Shown here piece after piece: positions 51,691 through 60,490 of a DNA stretch of 64,000 nt (position 1 is its first letter; each line of letters starts with the position of its first letter). The DNA lies in assembly GCF_900188375.1 (NCBI RefSeq), contig NZ_FZOO01000001.1:248001-312000 (forward strand), in the 5' to 3' direction. This DNA comes from Geodermatophilus pulveris (GTDB lineage Bacteria > Actinomycetota > Actinomycetes > Mycobacteriales > Geodermatophilaceae). The translations under genes were made by a program, and so were the position numbers. The notes below the pieces were generated by a model, which had not been told where the DNA came from, ran no database searches, and was given only the letters and a program-made list of their open reading frames with translations.

Positions 51691-51745
51691 CCCGGGGGGC
51701 CGGGCCGTCCCGGCGCGGCGGTCCGGTTCCGTCAGCACCCCGACC

Positions 51746-51751
51746 TACCCT
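51746..51751 (+). promoter_or_regulatory. -10 box TACCCT for leaderless sbcD
   Basis: TACCCT lies 8 nt before ATG 51760. Confidence 0.5.
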
Positions 51752-51759
51752 CCGCGCCC

Positions 51760-52926
51760 ATGCGGCTGCTGCACACCTCCGACTGGCACGTCGGCCGCTC
51801 CCTGCACGGCGCGGAGCTGCTGCGCGAGCAGGAGGCGGTGCTGTCCGGGCTGGCCGACGTCGTCGCCGCCGAGTCGGTGGACGCGGTGGTCGTCGCCGGG
51901 GACGTCTACGACCGGGCGGTGCCCTCGGCCGACGCCACCGGCGTGCTCGACCGCGTGCTGACCCGGCTGCGCGACGCGGGCGCCGCGGTGGTCCTCACCC
52001 CCGGCAACCACGACTCGGCGCGCCGGCTGGCCTTCGGCGCGGGGCTGATGGCCCGCTCCGGGGTGCACGTGCGCGCGGCGACGGGTGCGCTCGACGAGCC
52101 GGTCGTGCTGCGCGACGGGCACGGGGAGGTCGCCGTCTACGGGCTCCCCTACCTCGAGCCGGAGCTGGCGCGGCACGAGCTGGGCCTGGGTGGGCGGGCA
52201 GGCGGCACAGCCCGGACGCACGAGGCGGTGCTCACCGCGGCCATGGACCGGGTGCGCGCCGACCTCGCCCGCCGCCCCGGCGTGCGGTCGGTGGTGCTCG
52301 CGCACGCCTTCGTCGGCGGCGGCGTGCCCAGCGACAGCGAGCGCGACATCTGCGTCGGCGGGGTCGACCTGGTGCCGGCGGCGGTGTTCGACGGCGTCGA
52401 CTACGTGGCCCTGGGGCACCTGCACCGGCCGCAGACGCTCACCCCGCGGCTGCGCTACAGCGGCTCCCCGCTGGCGTACTCCTTCGGCGAGGCCGGCCAG
52501 CACAAGCAGGTGTGGCTGGTCGACCTCGACGCCGTCGGGCTGGCCGGCGTCCGCGACCTCGCGCTGCCCACCCCGCGCCCGCTCACCGTGCTCACCGGCA
52601 CCCTGGAGGAGCTGGTCGCCGACCCGGCGCACGCCGGCGCCGAGCAGCACTTCGTCTCCGCCCGGCTCACCGACGCCGTCCGCCCCGCCGACCCGATGCG
52701 GCGGCTGCAGACCCGCTTCCCGCACTGCGTGCACCTGGAGTGGTCCGGCGGCGGGGCCGGCGGGGACGGGCGCAGCTACCGGGAGCGGCTGCGCGGGCGC
52801 AGCGACCTGGAGGTGGCCGGCGAGTTCGTCACCCACGTCCGCAACGGGGTCGCGGCCAGCGACGCCGAGCGGGAGCTGCTGGTCCGGGCGCTGGGCGCGG
52901 CGGCCCGCGAGGAGCTCGCCCGATGA
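51760..52926 (+). CDS. sbcD: SbcCD nuclease subunit D
   Basis: Mre11-type metallophosphatase nuclease of the SbcCD complex, which trims hairpins and blocked DNA ends. 388 residues with HTSDWHVGRSL (residues 5-15), VVAGDVYDRAVPS, LTPGNHDSARRL, HAFVGGG and ALGHLHRPQ. ATG 51760 opens directly on the phosphoesterase motif. Its stop overlaps sbcC by 4 bases. Confidence 0.94.
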   Translation: MRLLHTSDWHVGRSLHGAELLREQEAVLSGLADVVAAESVDAVVVAGDVYDRAVPSADATGVLDRVLTRLRDAGAAVVLTPGNHDSARRLAFGAGLMARSGVHVRAATGALDEPVVLRDGHGEVAVYGLPYLEPELARHELGLGGRAGGTARTHEAVLTAAMDRVRADLARRPGVRSVVLAHAFVGGGVPSDSERDICVGGVDLVPAAVFDGVDYVALGHLHRPQTLTPRLRYSGSPLAYSFGEAGQHKQVWLVDLDAVGLAGVRDLALPTPRPLTVLTGTLEELVADPAHAGAEQHFVSARLTDAVRPADPMRRLQTRFPHCVHLEWSGGGAGGDGRSYRERLRGRSDLEVAGEFVTHVRNGVAASDAERELLVRALGAAAREELAR

Positions 52927-55883
52927 GGCTGCACGCCCTGGGGGTCACCGCCTTCGGCCCCTTCGCCGGCACCGAGACCGTCGACGTCGACACCGTCGCC
53001 CGGGACGGTCTCTTCCTGCTGTGGGGCCCCACCGGCGCGGGCAAGACCACCCTGCTCGACGCGGTCGTGTACGCCCTCTACGGCACCGTCCCCGGCGCGC
53101 GCGGGGAGGAGAAGCGGCTGCGCAGCGACCACGCCGCGGCCGCCACCCGCACCGAGGTCTCCTGCGAGCTCACCCTCGCCGGGGAGCGGCTGCGCGTCGT
53201 CCGCCGGCCCGAGCAGACCCGCCCGAAGAAGCGCGGCACCGGCGAGACCACCGAGCAGGCGAAGCTGACCGTGCAGCGCTGGGACGGCGGCACGTGGGAG
53301 CCGGTGAGCACCCGCATCGACGAGGGCTCGGAGTACCTGCGGGTGCGGCTGGGCCTGTCCGCCGAGCAGTTCTGCCAGGTGGTGCTGCTGCCCCAGGGGG
53401 ACTTCGCCCGCTTCCTGCGCGCCGAGCCGGAGGACCGCGCCCGGCTGCTGCGCACCCTGTTCGACGTGGACCGCTTCGCCCGCGCCGAGGAGTGGCTGGC
53501 CGCCGAGCGGCGCGCCGCCGACGAGGCGCTGCGGGGCGACCGGCACCGGATCAGCACCCTGCTGCACCGGGTGGCCCAGATCGCCGACGTCGAGGTGCCC
53601 GAGGAGCTGGCGCCCGAGCTGGTCGGCGCCCGGCCCGGCGCCTCCGTCGGCGCCTGGGTCACCGCGGTGCGCACCCGGGCCGCCGGTGACCTCACCGCCG
53701 CCGGCGCGGCGGCCGAGGCGGCCGCCGCCCGCAGCACCGACGGGGACCGCGAGCTGTCCGGGGCCCGCGCGCTGGCCGACCGGCACACCCGCCGCGACCG
53801 GGTGCGCCGGGAGCTGGCGGCGCTCACCGCCGAGGAGCAGCGGCTGGGCCCGCTGCGGGCCCGCGCCGACGCGGGACGCCGGGCCGAGGCGCTGCGCGAC
53901 GTCCTCGAGACCGCCGGCGCCACCGCGCTCGCCGCCGAGGCCGCGGCCACCGCGCTGGCCGCGGCGCGGGCCGCGTGGGCCGAGGTCGCCGACGGCCGGG
54001 CGGCCGACGCTCTGCTGGCCCGCGAGCTGCGCGACGACGCCGCCGCCGCGCGGGCGCTGGTGCCCGACGCCGACCGCGCGGCCGGCCTGGCCCGCGAGCT
54101 GGCGGGGCTGGACCGGGAGGTCGGGACGCTCACCGCCCGCTGCGCCGAGGCGGCCCGTGCCGTGGCGGGCTGGCCCGCCCGCGTCGCCGGGGCGCAGGCC
54201 CGGCTGGACGCGGCCACGGCCGCCGCCGCCCGGCTGCCCGGTGCCGCGGCCGCCGCGGACGCCGCGCGCGCCGCCCTGCAGGCGGCCACCCGCGCCGAGC
54301 AGGTGGCCGCCGCCCTGGACGCCGCCCGGGCGGACGCCGCCGCGGGCCGGGCCGCCTGGCTGGAGGCCCGCGAGGCGCTCGTCGAGGTGCGCACCGCCCG
54401 CCTGGACGGCATGGCCGCCGAGCTCGCCGCGGGTCTCACGCCTGGAGCCGACTGCCCCGTCTGCGGCGCGACCGAGCACCCGCGGCCCGCGGCGTCCACC
54501 GGCCCCCGCGTCTCCGCCGACGACGAGGAGAAGGCCCGCGCGGTCGCCGACGTCGCAGAGGAGCGCGCCACCGCCGGCCGCCGCGCCGTCGAGGAGGCCG
54601 AGCGCGAGCTCGCCGTCCTGCGCGAGCGGGCCGGTGGCGCGCCGCCGGCGGAGCTGGCGGAGCGGGACGAGCGGGCGAGCGCCGAGCGCGACGAGGTCGC
54701 CGCCCTGGCCGACGACGTGCCGGCCGCGTGCCGGGAGCTGGCCGACCGGGGGGCCGGCCGGGACGCCGCGGCCGCGGCGCTGGCCGCCGACCGCGAGCAG
54801 CTGCAGCGGCGCACCGCCGAGCGGGACGGCCGCGCGGAGACCCTGGGGGGGCTCACCGCCCGGCTGGACGCCGCCCGCGGGGCCGACGCCGACCTGCCGG
54901 CGCGGGAGCGCCGGCTCACCCGGGCCGCCGAGCGCTGCGAGGCCGTGCTGGCCGCCGAGGCCGAGGAGCTGCGGGCCCGCGCGGCCGCCACCACGGCGCT
55001 CGGCCGGGCGGGGGAGCGCGCCGGCGCGGCCGGCTTCGCCGACCCGGCCGACGCCGCGGACGCGCTGCTGGACGCCGCTGACCTGACCGCGCTGGAGCAG
55101 CGGCTGCGGGAACACGACCGGGCGCTGTCGGTCGCCGCCGCCGCGCTCGCCGACCCCGAGCTGACCGACCTGGCACCGCTGCCGGACGTCACCGCCCTGG
55201 AGCTGCGCTGCGCCGGGCTGACCGGCGAGCGGGAGGAGGCGTTCGCGGCCCTGGACCGGGCCCGACGCTGCGCCGGGGACCTCGACGTGCTGGCCGGCGA
55301 GGTCACCTCCGCGGAGGTCGAGCTCGCCGAGCGGCACGCCCGGGCCGCCCGGGTCACCGGCCTGGCCGACCTGGTCACCGGCCGCGGCGCGAACACGCTG
55401 CGGATGCGGCTGCAGTCCTTCGTGCTGGCCGCCCGGCTGGAGCAGGTCGCCGAGGTCGCCAGCCGGCGGCTGCAGGAGATGTCCGGCCGCCGCTACACCT
55501 TCCGGCACAGCGACGCCCAGGCCCGCCACGGCGCCCGCGGCGGGCTGGGTCTGGACGTCTTCGACGAGTACACCGGCACCCGGCGGCCCACCAAGACGCT
55601 GTCCGGCGGGGAGAGCTTCATGGCGTCGCTGGCGCTGGCCCTCGGCCTGGCCGACGTGGTCACCGCGGAGGCCGGCGGCATCCAGGTGGACACGCTGTTC
55701 GTCGACGAGGGGTTCGGCACCCTCGACGCGCTGGCCCTCGACGCGGTGATGGACGTGCTCGACGAGCTGCGCCGCGGCGGCCGGACGGTCGGCGTCATCA
55801 GCCACCTGGAGGAGCTGCGCACCCGCATCCCCACCCGGCTGGAGGTGGTCTCCGGCCGGCACGGGTCCCGCCTCGCCGGCTGA
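52923..55883 (+). CDS. sbcC: SbcCD nuclease subunit C (SMC-like ATPase)
   Basis: Rad50-type ATPase partner of SbcD, 986 residues. Walker A GPTGAGKT (about 35-42), Q-loop region QVVLLPQGDFARFLRA, two long Ala/Arg/Glu-rich coiled coils, the zinc hook CPVC (about 511-514), the ABC signature LSGGES near 894 and Walker B LFVDEGFG near 926. ATG 52923 overlaps sbcD. The coiled-coil region is extremely Ala-rich, which creates long spurious frames on both strands. Confidence 0.95.
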   Translation: MRLHALGVTAFGPFAGTETVDVDTVARDGLFLLWGPTGAGKTTLLDAVVYALYGTVPGARGEEKRLRSDHAAAATRTEVSCELTLAGERLRVVRRPEQTRPKKRGTGETTEQAKLTVQRWDGGTWEPVSTRIDEGSEYLRVRLGLSAEQFCQVVLLPQGDFARFLRAEPEDRARLLRTLFDVDRFARAEEWLAAERRAADEALRGDRHRISTLLHRVAQIADVEVPEELAPELVGARPGASVGAWVTAVRTRAAGDLTAAGAAAEAAAARSTDGDRELSGARALADRHTRRDRVRRELAALTAEEQRLGPLRARADAGRRAEALRDVLETAGATALAAEAAATALAAARAAWAEVADGRAADALLARELRDDAAAARALVPDADRAAGLARELAGLDREVGTLTARCAEAARAVAGWPARVAGAQARLDAATAAAARLPGAAAAADAARAALQAATRAEQVAAALDAARADAAAGRAAWLEAREALVEVRTARLDGMAAELAAGLTPGADCPVCGATEHPRPAASTGPRVSADDEEKARAVADVAEERATAGRRAVEEAERELAVLRERAGGAPPAELAERDERASAERDEVAALADDVPAACRELADRGAGRDAAAAALAADREQLQRRTAERDGRAETLGGLTARLDAARGADADLPARERRLTRAAERCEAVLAAEAEELRARAAATTALGRAGERAGAAGFADPADAADALLDAADLTALEQRLREHDRALSVAAAALADPELTDLAPLPDVTALELRCAGLTGEREEAFAALDRARRCAGDLDVLAGEVTSAEVELAERHARAARVTGLADLVTGRGANTLRMRLQSFVLAARLEQVAEVASRRLQEMSGRRYTFRHSDAQARHGARGGLGLDVFDEYTGTRRPTKTLSGGESFMASLALALGLADVVTAEAGGIQVDTLFVDEGFGTLDALALDAVMDVLDELRRGGRTVGVISHLEELRTRIPTRLEVVSGRHGSRLAG

Positions 55884-55912
55884 GCGACGGGCCCCGTGCG
55901 GGAGGGACCGGG

Positions 55913-56368
55913 TCAGCGGGCGGCGTCGGCCACGGGGAAGACGTAGCGCCGGTACATCAGGTACCGCACGACGGTGCCGATCGCGATGGAGACCAGGTTG
56001 GCGCCCTGCAGGGCCCAGGCGCTGGTCAGGTCCATGCCGTACCGCGCGAAGCCGACGATGGCCAGGCCCAGCAGCAGGGTCAGCCCGTTGATCGCCAGGA
56101 ACATCGGGTACTCGCGCTTGAACCCGGTGCGGGCCCGGTGGGCGAACGACCAGTGGCGGTGCCCGAAGAAGGCGACGGTCATCGCCACCACGGTCGCCGC
56201 CGCCTTGGCGACGACCGCGCCCGTGCCCAGGTGCCCGTAGAGCAGCTGGAACAGCCCGACCTCGATGGCGAAGCCGACCGCGCCGACGACCCCGAACGCG
56301 CCGAGGTGGCGGACGATGAACCAGGGGGAGCGGCTGCGGCGCTGCGCAGGAGCGGAGACGGCAGTCAC
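55913..56368 (-). CDS. GtrA-family membrane protein
   Basis: GtrA/DPMS-type small membrane protein (PF04138), thought to help move lipid-linked sugars across the membrane. The 151-residue protein has four hydrophobic segments: FGVVGAVGFAIEVGLFQLLY, TVVAMTVAFFGHRHWSF, LAINGLTLLLGLAIVGF and ANLVSIAIGTVVRYLMYRRYVF (last given in outline). GTG 56368 has a TACCGT box 8 nt upstream on the minus strand; upstream in-frame sequence is not family-like. Confidence 0.88.
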   Translation of the reverse strand: MTAVSAPAQRRSRSPWFIVRHLGAFGVVGAVGFAIEVGLFQLLYGHLGTGAVVAKAAATVVAMTVAFFGHRHWSFAHRARTGFKREYPMFLAINGLTLLLGLAIVGFARYGMDLTSAWALQGANLVSIAIGTVVRYLMYRRYVFPVADAAR

Positions 56369-56376
56369 GGGTGGCC

Positions 56377-56382
56377 ACGGTA
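56377..56382 (-). promoter_or_regulatory. -10 box TACCGT for the GtrA gene
   Basis: TACCGT (56382 to 56377) lies 8 nt before GTG 56368. Confidence 0.5.
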
Positions 56383-56611
56383 CGCGTCCCGGCGGTGTGC
56401 CACCCGCCGGCACCGATCCGGACGACGGCCCGCCGTCGCCCGCGTGGTGGCCGTCACGACGCGCCGCACGCCGTGTCGGTCGGCAGGAGTTGCCCAACGG
56501 ACCGGGCGACTCTGTGGAGTCGTCGCCTGAAGACGGCCCGCCATCCTCGTTACGTTTCGGTCACTGCGCATGAACGCTGCGTCATTGAAGCGCCGAACGA
56601 GGAGAACCGCC

Positions 56612-57985
56612 GTGTCCACACCAGCCCGGGCCATCCGGCCGCGCGGCGAGTCGCCGAGTGGCACGGGGCCGGCCGCGACCGGGGAGATCCGGTCGCTCAC
56701 CGGGCTGCGGGCGGTCGCTGCGACCTGGGTGGTGCTGTACCACTTCAGCTTCACCCCCGGGGTCGGCTACGACGGCTACTGGGAGCCGCTGCGGCCGGTC
56801 ATCCGGGCCGGCGCGACCGGGGTGGACCTCTTCTTCGTGCTCAGCGGCTTCGTCATCACGCTGACCTACCTGGAGCGGGTCGGCCGCACGCCGTCGGTCC
56901 GCCAGGCCGGCACCTTCCTGTGGGCGCGGATCTGCCGCATCTGGCCGGTCTACGCCGTCGTCACCGCCGTCTACGGCGCCTGGCTGGTGGCCAAGGCCAC
57001 CCAGGTCACCGACGGCAACGTCGCCTACCAGACGGTGCAGCCGGTCCTCGACGTCGGGAACTTCCTGCTGCAGTTCACGCTGGTCCAGCTGTGGTGGCAC
57101 CCCGCCTCCGGCGGTGAGTCCTGGATGGGCTCGGCCTGGTCGATCAGCGCCGAGTGGCTGGCCTACGTCGCCTTCCCGCTGGTCGCCCTGCTGCTGTGGC
57201 GCATCCGCAACGCCCCGCTGGTGCTGCTCGGCGCGACCGCCGTCGCGGTCATGGTGCCGCTGGGCTACACCACCTACGTGCACGGCGGCCCGGTCATCGC
57301 CTGGTCCTGGCTGCTGCGCATCGGCGCGGCCTTCGTGGCCGGCGCGCTGACCTGCCTGGTGGTCCGCCGGATCCGCCGGACGCCGCGGGTCGAGCAGGCC
57401 GCGGCCTCCTGCGCGCTGGCCGCGACCGGCGCCGTCGCGGTCGGCCTGTGGTGGGGTGACTGGCGGGGCATCGACAACGACCACTCCGCGTTCGGCGGCA
57501 TCGTCGTCGTCTTCTTCCCCGTCCTCGTCGGGGCGCTCGCCCTCTCCCGCACCGGCCTCAGCGGCCTGCTGTCCCGCGACGCCCTGGTGCACGGCGGCCG
57601 GATCTCCTTCGGCCTCTACCTGGTGCACATCCCGGTGTTCGAGGTCTTCTGGACCCTCATGGGCTGGTGGCCGAAGATCGCCGTCGGCACCTCCCTGTGG
57701 GCGCTGCTCCTGGTCCCGGTGCTGCTGTCGACCTTCGTCCTCGCCCACCTCGCGCACGTGTTCGTCGAGGAGCCGGCCCGCCTGCGCCTGCGCCGGCTGT
57801 GGCCGCAGCAGCAGCGCCCCGCAGTCGTCCCCGTGCGCGCCGCGGCGACGCTCGCCGGCCCTCGGCTCCCCGGCCCCCGCGTCGACACCCCGCTGGCCGT
57901 CGCCTCCGCCCAGGGGCGGGCCGCGCGCAGCGCCGACGCCACGGCCCCCGTCCCGGACCGGCGGGCGGGGTGGCTGAGCGCCTGA
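56612..57985 (+). CDS. Acyltransferase 3 family membrane protein (OafA-like)
   Basis: Integral membrane O-acyltransferase for surface polysaccharides or lipids, 457 residues. EIRSLTGLRAVAATWVVLYHF (outline) holds the catalytic-type His; GATGVDLFFVLSGFVITL and FLWARICRIWPVY are family signatures; about ten transmembrane segments; Arg/Pro-rich cytoplasmic tail. GTG 56612 was chosen for CGAGGAG 7 nt upstream; ATG 56570 is an in-frame alternative. It overlaps the SGNH lipoprotein gene by 16 bases, matching two-part OafA-type systems in which the SGNH domain is a separate protein. Confidence 0.88.
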   Translation: MSTPARAIRPRGESPSGTGPAATGEIRSLTGLRAVAATWVVLYHFSFTPGVGYDGYWEPLRPVIRAGATGVDLFFVLSGFVITLTYLERVGRTPSVRQAGTFLWARICRIWPVYAVVTAVYGAWLVAKATQVTDGNVAYQTVQPVLDVGNFLLQFTLVQLWWHPASGGESWMGSAWSISAEWLAYVAFPLVALLLWRIRNAPLVLLGATAVAVMVPLGYTTYVHGGPVIAWSWLLRIGAAFVAGALTCLVVRRIRRTPRVEQAAASCALAATGAVAVGLWWGDWRGIDNDHSAFGGIVVVFFPVLVGALALSRTGLSGLLSRDALVHGGRISFGLYLVHIPVFEVFWTLMGWWPKIAVGTSLWALLLVPVLLSTFVLAHLAHVFVEEPARLRLRRLWPQQQRPAVVPVRAAATLAGPRLPGPRVDTPLAVASAQGRAARSADATAPVPDRRAGWLSA

Positions 57986-58683
57986 CGCCCGCCCGGCGGG
58001 TCCTCGCGCGGACGGCGGCGGCCGTCGTCCTGCTCACCCCGGTGGCCGGCTGCGGCCCCGAGGCGGACGCGGCGCGGCCGGCGCCGCCGGCGGCCCCGAC
58101 GGCCGCGCCGGTCGCCACGACCGCCGCACCGGAGCCGGAGGCCGCGCCGTCCCGCTTCGCCGTCGTCGGGGACTCGATCACCGCCGGCGGCGCGGTGATC
58201 TCCGGCGCGCGGGCCGACGGGCCGGCGTCGTGGGTGCCCGCGGCGGCCGAGGCGGCCGGCCTCGCCTTCACCGGCGGCTGGGCGGTGCCGGGCGCCACGA
58301 CGGAGGACGCGCTGGCCGCCGTCGTGCCCGCCGACGCGGACCTGCTGGTGGTCATGCTCGGCACCAACGACGTGCTCCGGGACCGCCCGTGGGAGGAGTC
58401 CGCCGCGGACCTCACCGCGATCGCGGCCGCGGCCGGGGAGCGGCCGGTCGCGGTGGTCACCATCGCGCCGAGCGACCCGCGGCCGGACGCCCGGCGGGCG
58501 TACAACGCCGCGCTCGCCACGCTGGCGCTCGAACGCGGCTGGGTGCTCGTCGACCCGTGGGGCGACGTCGCGTCCGGCGACCGCTTCGTCCCCGGGACGA
58601 CGACCGACGGCACCCACCTGACCGACGCGGCCGCCCAGCTGGTCGGCGCCCGCCTGGGCGAGCGGCTCGCCGTCCTGGGCTGA
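57970..58683 (+). CDS. SGNH/GDSL-hydrolase lipoprotein
   Basis: 237 residues. Lipoprotein signal with lipobox Cys28 (LTPVAGC), an Ala/Pro linker, then an SGNH fold: block I VVGDSITAGG with Ser69, block III GTNDVL, and block V DGTHLTD near residue 213. Predicted to act outside the membrane on acyl esters. GTG 57970 lies inside the end of the acyltransferase gene, so the two products probably act as one acylation unit. Confidence 0.85.
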   Translation: MAERLTPARRVLARTAAAVVLLTPVAGCGPEADAARPAPPAAPTAAPVATTAAPEPEAAPSRFAVVGDSITAGGAVISGARADGPASWVPAAAEAAGLAFTGGWAVPGATTEDALAAVVPADADLLVVMLGTNDVLRDRPWEESAADLTAIAAAAGERPVAVVTIAPSDPRPDARRAYNAALATLALERGWVLVDPWGDVASGDRFVPGTTTDGTHLTDAAAQLVGARLGERLAVLG

Positions 58684-58719
58684 CCCGCCGCTGCGGCGCG
58701 GGGCCGGAGCGGCGCCCCC

Positions 58720-58725
58720 TAGGCT
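58720..58725 (+). promoter_or_regulatory. -10 box TAGGCT for leaderless purK
   Basis: TAGGCT lies 8 nt before GTG 58734. Confidence 0.6.
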
Positions 58726-58733
58726 GGTGCCCC

Positions 58734-59939
58734 GTGGCCCCCCGTGTCGACCCGCGCACCGGGCTGCCCGTCGTCGCCATGGTCGGCGGCGGCCAGCTGG
58801 CCCGGATGACCCACCAGGCGGCGGTCGCGCTCGGCCAGTCGCTGCGGGTGCTGTCCACCGGCCCCGACGAGTCCGCCGCCCTGGTGGCCGCCGACGTCCG
58901 CCTCGGCGACCACCGCGACCTCGACGCCCTCCTCGCCCTCGCCGACGGTGCCACCGTCGTCACCTTCGACCACGAGCACGTGCCCACCGGCCACCTGCAC
59001 GCCCTGCAGGCCGCCGGGCACCGGGTGGCGCCGGGGCCGGACGCGCTGGTGCACGCCCAGGACAAGCTGGTGCTGCGCCGGGCGCTGGCCGCCGCGGGGG
59101 AGCCCCAGCCGGCGTGGGCGGAGGTCGGCTCGGCCGCGGACCTGGCCGCCTTCGGCGACCGGCACGGCTGGCCGGTGGTGGTCAAGACGCCGCGGGGCGG
59201 CTACGACGGACGCGGGGTGTTCGTCGCGGGTACACCGGACGACGTCACGGAGCTCCTCACTCGGTACGACGTCCTGCTGGCCGAGCAGCGGGTCCCGATG
59301 GTGCGGGAGCTGTCGGCGCTGGTCGCCCGCTCACCCTTCGGCCAGGTCGCGGTCTGGCCGGTGGTCGAGACCGTGCAGCGCGACGGCATCAACACCGAGG
59401 TGCTCGCGCCCGCGCCCGGCCTGGACGACGACACCGCGACCGCCGCCCAGGAGCTCGCGGTGCGGGTCGCCGACCGGGTCGGCGTGGTCGGGGTGCTCGC
59501 CGTCGAGCTGTTCCAGACGGCGGACGGCGTCCTGGTCAACGAGCTCGCGATGCGGCCGCACAACTCCGGGCACTGGACCATCGAGGGCTCGCGGACCAGC
59601 CAGTTCGAGCAGCACCTGCGCGCCGTCCTCGACTACCCGCTGGGTGCGACCGCGATGACCGCGCCGGTCGTGGTGATGGCCAACGTGCTCGGTGGCGCCG
59701 CCTCGGCCGAGGGCTGGACCGGGCCGGGCCTCGACGAGCGGGTGCACCACCTGATGGCGCACTGGCCCGACGTGAAGCTGCACTGGTACGGCAAGGGCCA
59801 GCGCCCCGGCCGCAAGCTCGGCCACGTCACGGCGCTGGGCACCGACCTGGCGGCGGTGCGGGCGCGGGCGGCCGCGGCGGCCCGCTACCTGGCCGACGGC
59901 GAGATCGACCCCGCCTTCGCGTTCGACCACGAGCACTGA
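58734..59939 (+). CDS. purK: N5-carboxyaminoimidazole ribonucleotide synthase
   Basis: ATP-dependent carboxylation of AIR in purine synthesis. 401 residues: [17 protein letters not shown] at the N-terminus, TFDHEHV, ATP-grasp [39 protein letters not shown] and the C-terminal [16 protein letters not shown]. Leaderless start GTG 58734. purE follows 25 bases downstream with its own GAGGAG site. Confidence 0.95.
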   Translation: MAPRVDPRTGLPVVAMVGGGQLARMTHQAAVALGQSLRVLSTGPDESAALVAADVRLGDHRDLDALLALADGATVVTFDHEHVPTGHLHALQAAGHRVAPGPDALVHAQDKLVLRRALAAAGEPQPAWAEVGSAADLAAFGDRHGWPVVVKTPRGGYDGRGVFVAGTPDDVTELLTRYDVLLAEQRVPMVRELSALVARSPFGQVAVWPVVETVQRDGINTEVLAPAPGLDDDTATAAQELAVRVADRVGVVGVLAVELFQTADGVLVNELAMRPHNSGHWTIEGSRTSQFEQHLRAVLDYPLGATAMTAPVVVMANVLGGAASAEGWTGPGLDERVHHLMAHWPDVKLHWYGKGQRPGRKLGHVTALGTDLAAVRARAAAAARYLADGEIDPAFAFDHEH

Positions 59940-59964
59940 CCCCATCCAGCAGCGAGGAGCCCGC

Positions 59965-60465
59965 GTGGACCCGGTCGTCGGCATCGTCATGGGCAGCGAC
60001 TCCGACTGGCCGGTGATGGAGCCGGCGGCGGCGGCGCTGGCCGAGTTCGGCGTCCCGTACGAGGCGCACGTGCTGTCCGCGCACCGCACGCCGCGCCGGA
60101 TGCTGGAGTACGCCGAGACCGCCGCCGGGCGGGGGCTGCGGGTGGTCGTCGCCGGCGCCGGGGGAGCGGCGCACCTGCCGGGGATGGTCGCGGCGGCCAC
60201 GCCGCTGCCGGTGATCGGCGTCCCGCGGCCGCTGGACCGCCTCGACGGGCTGGACAGCCTGCTGTCGATCGTGCAGATGCCCGCCGGCGTGCCGGTGGCG
60301 ACGGTGTCCATCGGCGGGGGCCGCAACGCCGGGCTGCTCGCCGTCCGCATCCTCGCCGCGTCGGACCCGGCGCTGCGCGCCGCCGTGGAGCGCTTCCAGG
60401 CCGACCTCGCCGACTCGGTCGCCGCGCGCGACCTCACCCTGCAGGAGCGGCTCGCTGGAACCTGA
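59965..60465 (+). CDS. purE: N5-carboxyaminoimidazole ribonucleotide mutase
   Basis: Converts N5-CAIR to CAIR, the step after PurK. 166 residues, class I Pur[49 protein letters not shown] and [16 protein letters not shown] 59965 has GCGAGGAG upstream. Part of the purK-purE operon. Confidence 0.95.
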   Translation: MDPVVGIVMGSDSDWPVMEPAAAALAEFGVPYEAHVLSAHRTPRRMLEYAETAAGRGLRVVVAGAGGAAHLPGMVAAATPLPVIGVPRPLDRLDGLDSLLSIVQMPAGVPVATVSIGGGRNAGLLAVRILAASDPALRAAVERFQADLADSVAARDLTLQERLAGT

Positions 60466-60478
60466 CCCGCGGCGGTCC

Positions 60479-60484
60479 TAGGAT
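60479..60484 (+). promoter_or_regulatory. -10 box TAGGAT for the acyl-CoA dehydrogenase gene
   Basis: TAGGAT lies 6 nt before GTG 60491, immediately after the purE gene. Confidence 0.6.
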
Positions 60485-60490
60485 CTACCC

